Of a stretch of DNA of 64,000 nt, positions 62,373-64,000 are shown in pieces. The translations under genes were made by a program, and so were the position numbers. This stretch comes from Nocardioides cavernae (lineage in GTDB: Bacteria; Actinomycetota; Actinomycetes; Propionibacteriales; Nocardioidaceae), in the NCBI RefSeq assembly GCF_016907475.1, contig NZ_JAFBCA010000001.1, positions 1,984,001 through 2,048,000 of the forward strand, in the 5' to 3' direction. A model generated the notes under the pieces. The model had not been told where the DNA came from. It made no database searches and worked only from the letters and a program-made list of their open reading frames with translations. Within the stretch, counting starts at the first letter, position 1. Every line of letters starts with the position of its first letter.

Positions 62373-63080
62373 TCAGGCGGGCTTCTGCGCCAGCACACCC
62401 AGCGCGCGGTAGCGCGGGATGTTGATGCGCGCGGCACGCAGGCCCTGCGGCCGCCCGGTGCGCTGCGGACGCTTCAGCACCCGCCGCAGGACGCCCTCGG
62501 CCGCGACGAGGGGGTAGGAGATGGGCGTGACGTCCTCGGACAGCAGCTCCAGGCCGGCCTGCTGCAGCAGCGCGTGGACCTCGCCCGCCGTGCGGTACTC
62601 GCGCAGGTGCGTGGGATCGAGCACCCACCCAGCCTCCGGGTTGCGCCGGAAGTACCAGGCGCCCGACAGCTTGAGCGGCGTCTCGATGTACACGACGCCC
62701 CCCGGGCGGGCCAGTCGCGCCATCTCACGCACGTACGCGGCGTCGTCCGGGACGTGCTCCACGACGTGCGTGGATGCGACGATGTCGGCGGAGCCGCCGG
62801 GCAGGGGGACCTTTCCGTCCTCCGAGACAAGGACGTGGTGACCGCGCTCCTTGGCGCGCTCGGCGCGCGCGGCCGAGATCTCGAATCCGGTGATGTCCCA
62901 CGAGCCGCCCGTCTCTGCGCGGACGACGTCGAGGAGGGTCCCCTCGCCGCAGCCGACGTCAAGAAAACGCCTGCCCTCGACGAGGGACAGCGCGGTACGC
63001 AGCAGGACCGGGAGCGTGACCTCGTTGTCGATCTGCGGATAGAGCTCGGCGTAGTCGTCCCACTCGTTCGACTGTGTCAC
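62373..63080 (-). CDS. Class I SAM-dependent methyltransferase
   Basis: 235 residues from GTG 63080 with AGGAG ten bases upstream. Motif I FLDVGCGEGTLLDVV (near 40), acidic loop GFEIS, and the post-motif THVVEHVPDD...MARLARPGGVVYIETP typical of Methyltransf_11/23. The last 60 residues are basic and extend beyond the core. The target is unknown; such genes are often in polysaccharide or natural-product clusters. Divergent from another methyltransferase. Confidence 0.88.
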   Translation of the reverse strand: MTQSNEWDDYAELYPQIDNEVTLPVLLRTALSLVEGRRFLDVGCGEGTLLDVVRAETGGSWDITGFEISAARAERAKERGHHVLVSEDGKVPLPGGSADIVASTHVVEHVPDDAAYVREMARLARPGGVVYIETPLKLSGAWYFRRNPEAGWVLDPTHLREYRTAGEVHALLQQAGLELLSEDVTPISYPLVAAEGVLRRVLKRPQRTGRPQGLRAARINIPRYRALGVLAQKPA

Positions 63081-63258
63081 TGGTCGCTTCTCCTGGAGTT
63101 CGGCGGGGCGTGGACCCGGACGGGGCGGGGCCCTCGGACCCCGGCGCGCGGCACTCTACCTGTGGACGCGTCGGGTGCTCGGTGCGGTGGGACCGGCACG
63201 CGGGCGGCCGTGGGATAGCCTGACGCGCGCACACGGACGCAGCGGGAGAGGTCGCAGG

Positions 63259-64000
63259 GTGAGTCAGGACGGAACGACGTCGGAGGACTACGGTCGCTGC
63301 TACTACAACGAGGCGCACCTCGGTGGCTACGACGACTACACGTGGGACAACGAGAAGTGGCGTTCGTTCTTCATGTCGGTGGCCGACCGACTCGTCGGCG
63401 CGCTGAACCCCAGGACCGTGCTCGACGTCGGCTGCGCCCGTGGCCTCCTGGTGCAGGCGTTCGCGGTGCAGGGCATCGACTCGCGCGGCGTGGACATCTC
63501 CGCACACGCCATCGAGAGCGCCCACCCTGACGTCCGTGACCGTCTGTCCGTCGCCTCCGCCACGGAGCCGATCAAGGGCCGCTACGACCTGGTGACCTGC
63601 GTCGAGGTGCTCGAGCACATGTCGCCTCAGGAGGCCCAGCTCGCGATCGACCACATGACCGCCGTGACCGACCGCATCCTGTTCTCCTCGAGCCCTGGCG
63701 ACCATGACGAGCCGACCCACATCAACACGCGCCCGACCGAGCAGTGGGTGGCGTGGTTTTCGGAGCGCGGCTTCTTCCGACGTACCGACCTCGACATGGG
63801 CATGATCGCGCCCTGGTCGGTCCTGCTCGAGCGCGGCGAGCCGACGATCCATGAGCTCACCCAGCGCTACGAGCAGCAGTACGCGCGCGAGCGGACCGAG
63901 CTGACCGACAAGCGGGCAGCCCTGCTCGACGCCCACAGGCGCATCCAGGAGCTCCACGAGCAGCTCGACGAGCGTCCGGTGGACACCGAGGAGGTGGACC
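63259..64000 (+). CDS. Class I SAM-dependent methyltransferase, C-terminus outside window
   Basis: 247 residues visible. GTG 63259 with GAGAGG upstream; TAGCCT at 63216 is a likely -10. N-terminus is Tyr/Asp-rich (EDYGRCYYNEAHLGGYDDYT), then motif I TVLDVGCARGLLVQAF, GVDISAHAIES and VTCVEVLEHMSPQEAQ. After the domain (from about residue 190) runs a charged coiled coil (LTQRYEQQYARERTELTDKR and on) to the window end, as in methyltransferases of glycan or capsule clusters. The frame is open at 64000. Confidence 0.85.
   Translation, partial: MSQDGTTSEDYGRCYYNEAHLGGYDDYTWDNEKWRSFFMSVADRLVGALNPRTVLDVGCARGLLVQAFAVQGIDSRGVDISAHAIESAHPDVRDRLSVASATEPIKGRYDLVTCVEVLEHMSPQEAQLAIDHMTAVTDRILFSSSPGDHDEPTHINTRPTEQWVAWFSERGFFRRTDLDMGMIAPWSVLLERGEPTIHELTQRYEQQYARERTELTDKRAALLDAHRRIQELHEQLDERPVDTEEVD

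Overview
The window is chromosomal DNA from a high-GC actinobacterium. The best fit is Nocardioides or another member of the Nocardioidaceae. This rests on GC-rich codon use, many GTG starts, four-base ATGA/GTGA gene overlaps, and a set of lineage-typical genes: paired ClpP1/ClpP2, a group II truncated hemoglobin, an Rv2466c-type thioredoxin-fold protein, DUF4233 behind folC, DUF5130, a tandem dynamin-like GTPase pair, EttA and an mreBCD-PBP2-RodA operon. The genus is inferred from gene content and not proven. No phage, transposase, CRISPR array or rRNA operon was seen.

Layout. 1-2.6 kb is a sulfide/persulfide module: a TauE/SafE exporter, a metallo-beta-lactamase-rhodanese fusion and a divergent CsoR-family repressor whose cysteine pattern is CstR-like, with two 16-bp operators between them. 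A third look-alike operator lies 5 kb away (7340) before a secreted protein. 2.7-8.1 kb holds an FUSC-type membrane protein, tRNA-His, oligoribonuclease, a MauE/DsbA redox pair, an adenosine deaminase-family enzyme and small membrane or secreted proteins. 8.1-8.5 kb is a gene-free, hairpin-rich stretch ending at tRNA-Arg. 8.6-14.1 kb has a dicarboxylate symporter, two tandem secreted paralogues, RlmC and an M24 aminopeptidase. 14.2-21.2 kb is a rightward run: PrsW protease, two dynamin-like GTPases, a short SSB and EttA. 21.3-31.2 kb is mixed metabolism and regulation (MarR, thiolase, TetR with a small membrane protein, tandem hotdog protein, truncated hemoglobin, MscS, PepN, the Rv2466c-like protein). 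31.3-37.9 kb runs from MetG through a scramblase-like protein, an F420-reductase-like protein, an esterase, RpiB, a Nei-type glycosylase and a PP2C phosphatase. Two tRNAs (Gly, Pro) precede trigger factor.

38.3-60.8 kb is the conserved proteostasis and cell-wall backbone: tig, clpP1, clpP2, clpX, valS (reverse), folC-DUF4233, ndk, mreB-mreC-mreD-PBP2-rodA, and a TIGR03960-type radical SAM gene. A divergent MarR/phosphotransferase pair interrupts it between tig and clpP1, and a coiled-coil repeat protein sits between clpX and valS. After 60.8 kb the usual DUF2344/RNase E genes are not seen; two unrecognised or weakly recognised ORFs and two methyltransferases follow, the last running off the window.

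Regulation. Many first genes lack a Shine-Dalgarno sequence and instead carry a TANNNT hexamer 6-9 nt before the start codon, the layout of leaderless transcripts; this was used to choose several starts. Genes inside operons mostly have GGAGG-type sites or overlapping stop/start codons. The most notable unexplained items are two 89-bp inverted-repeat elements (45264 and 52522), a 96-bp inverted repeat at 8263 with a degenerate third copy, and the third CstR-type operator at 7340.
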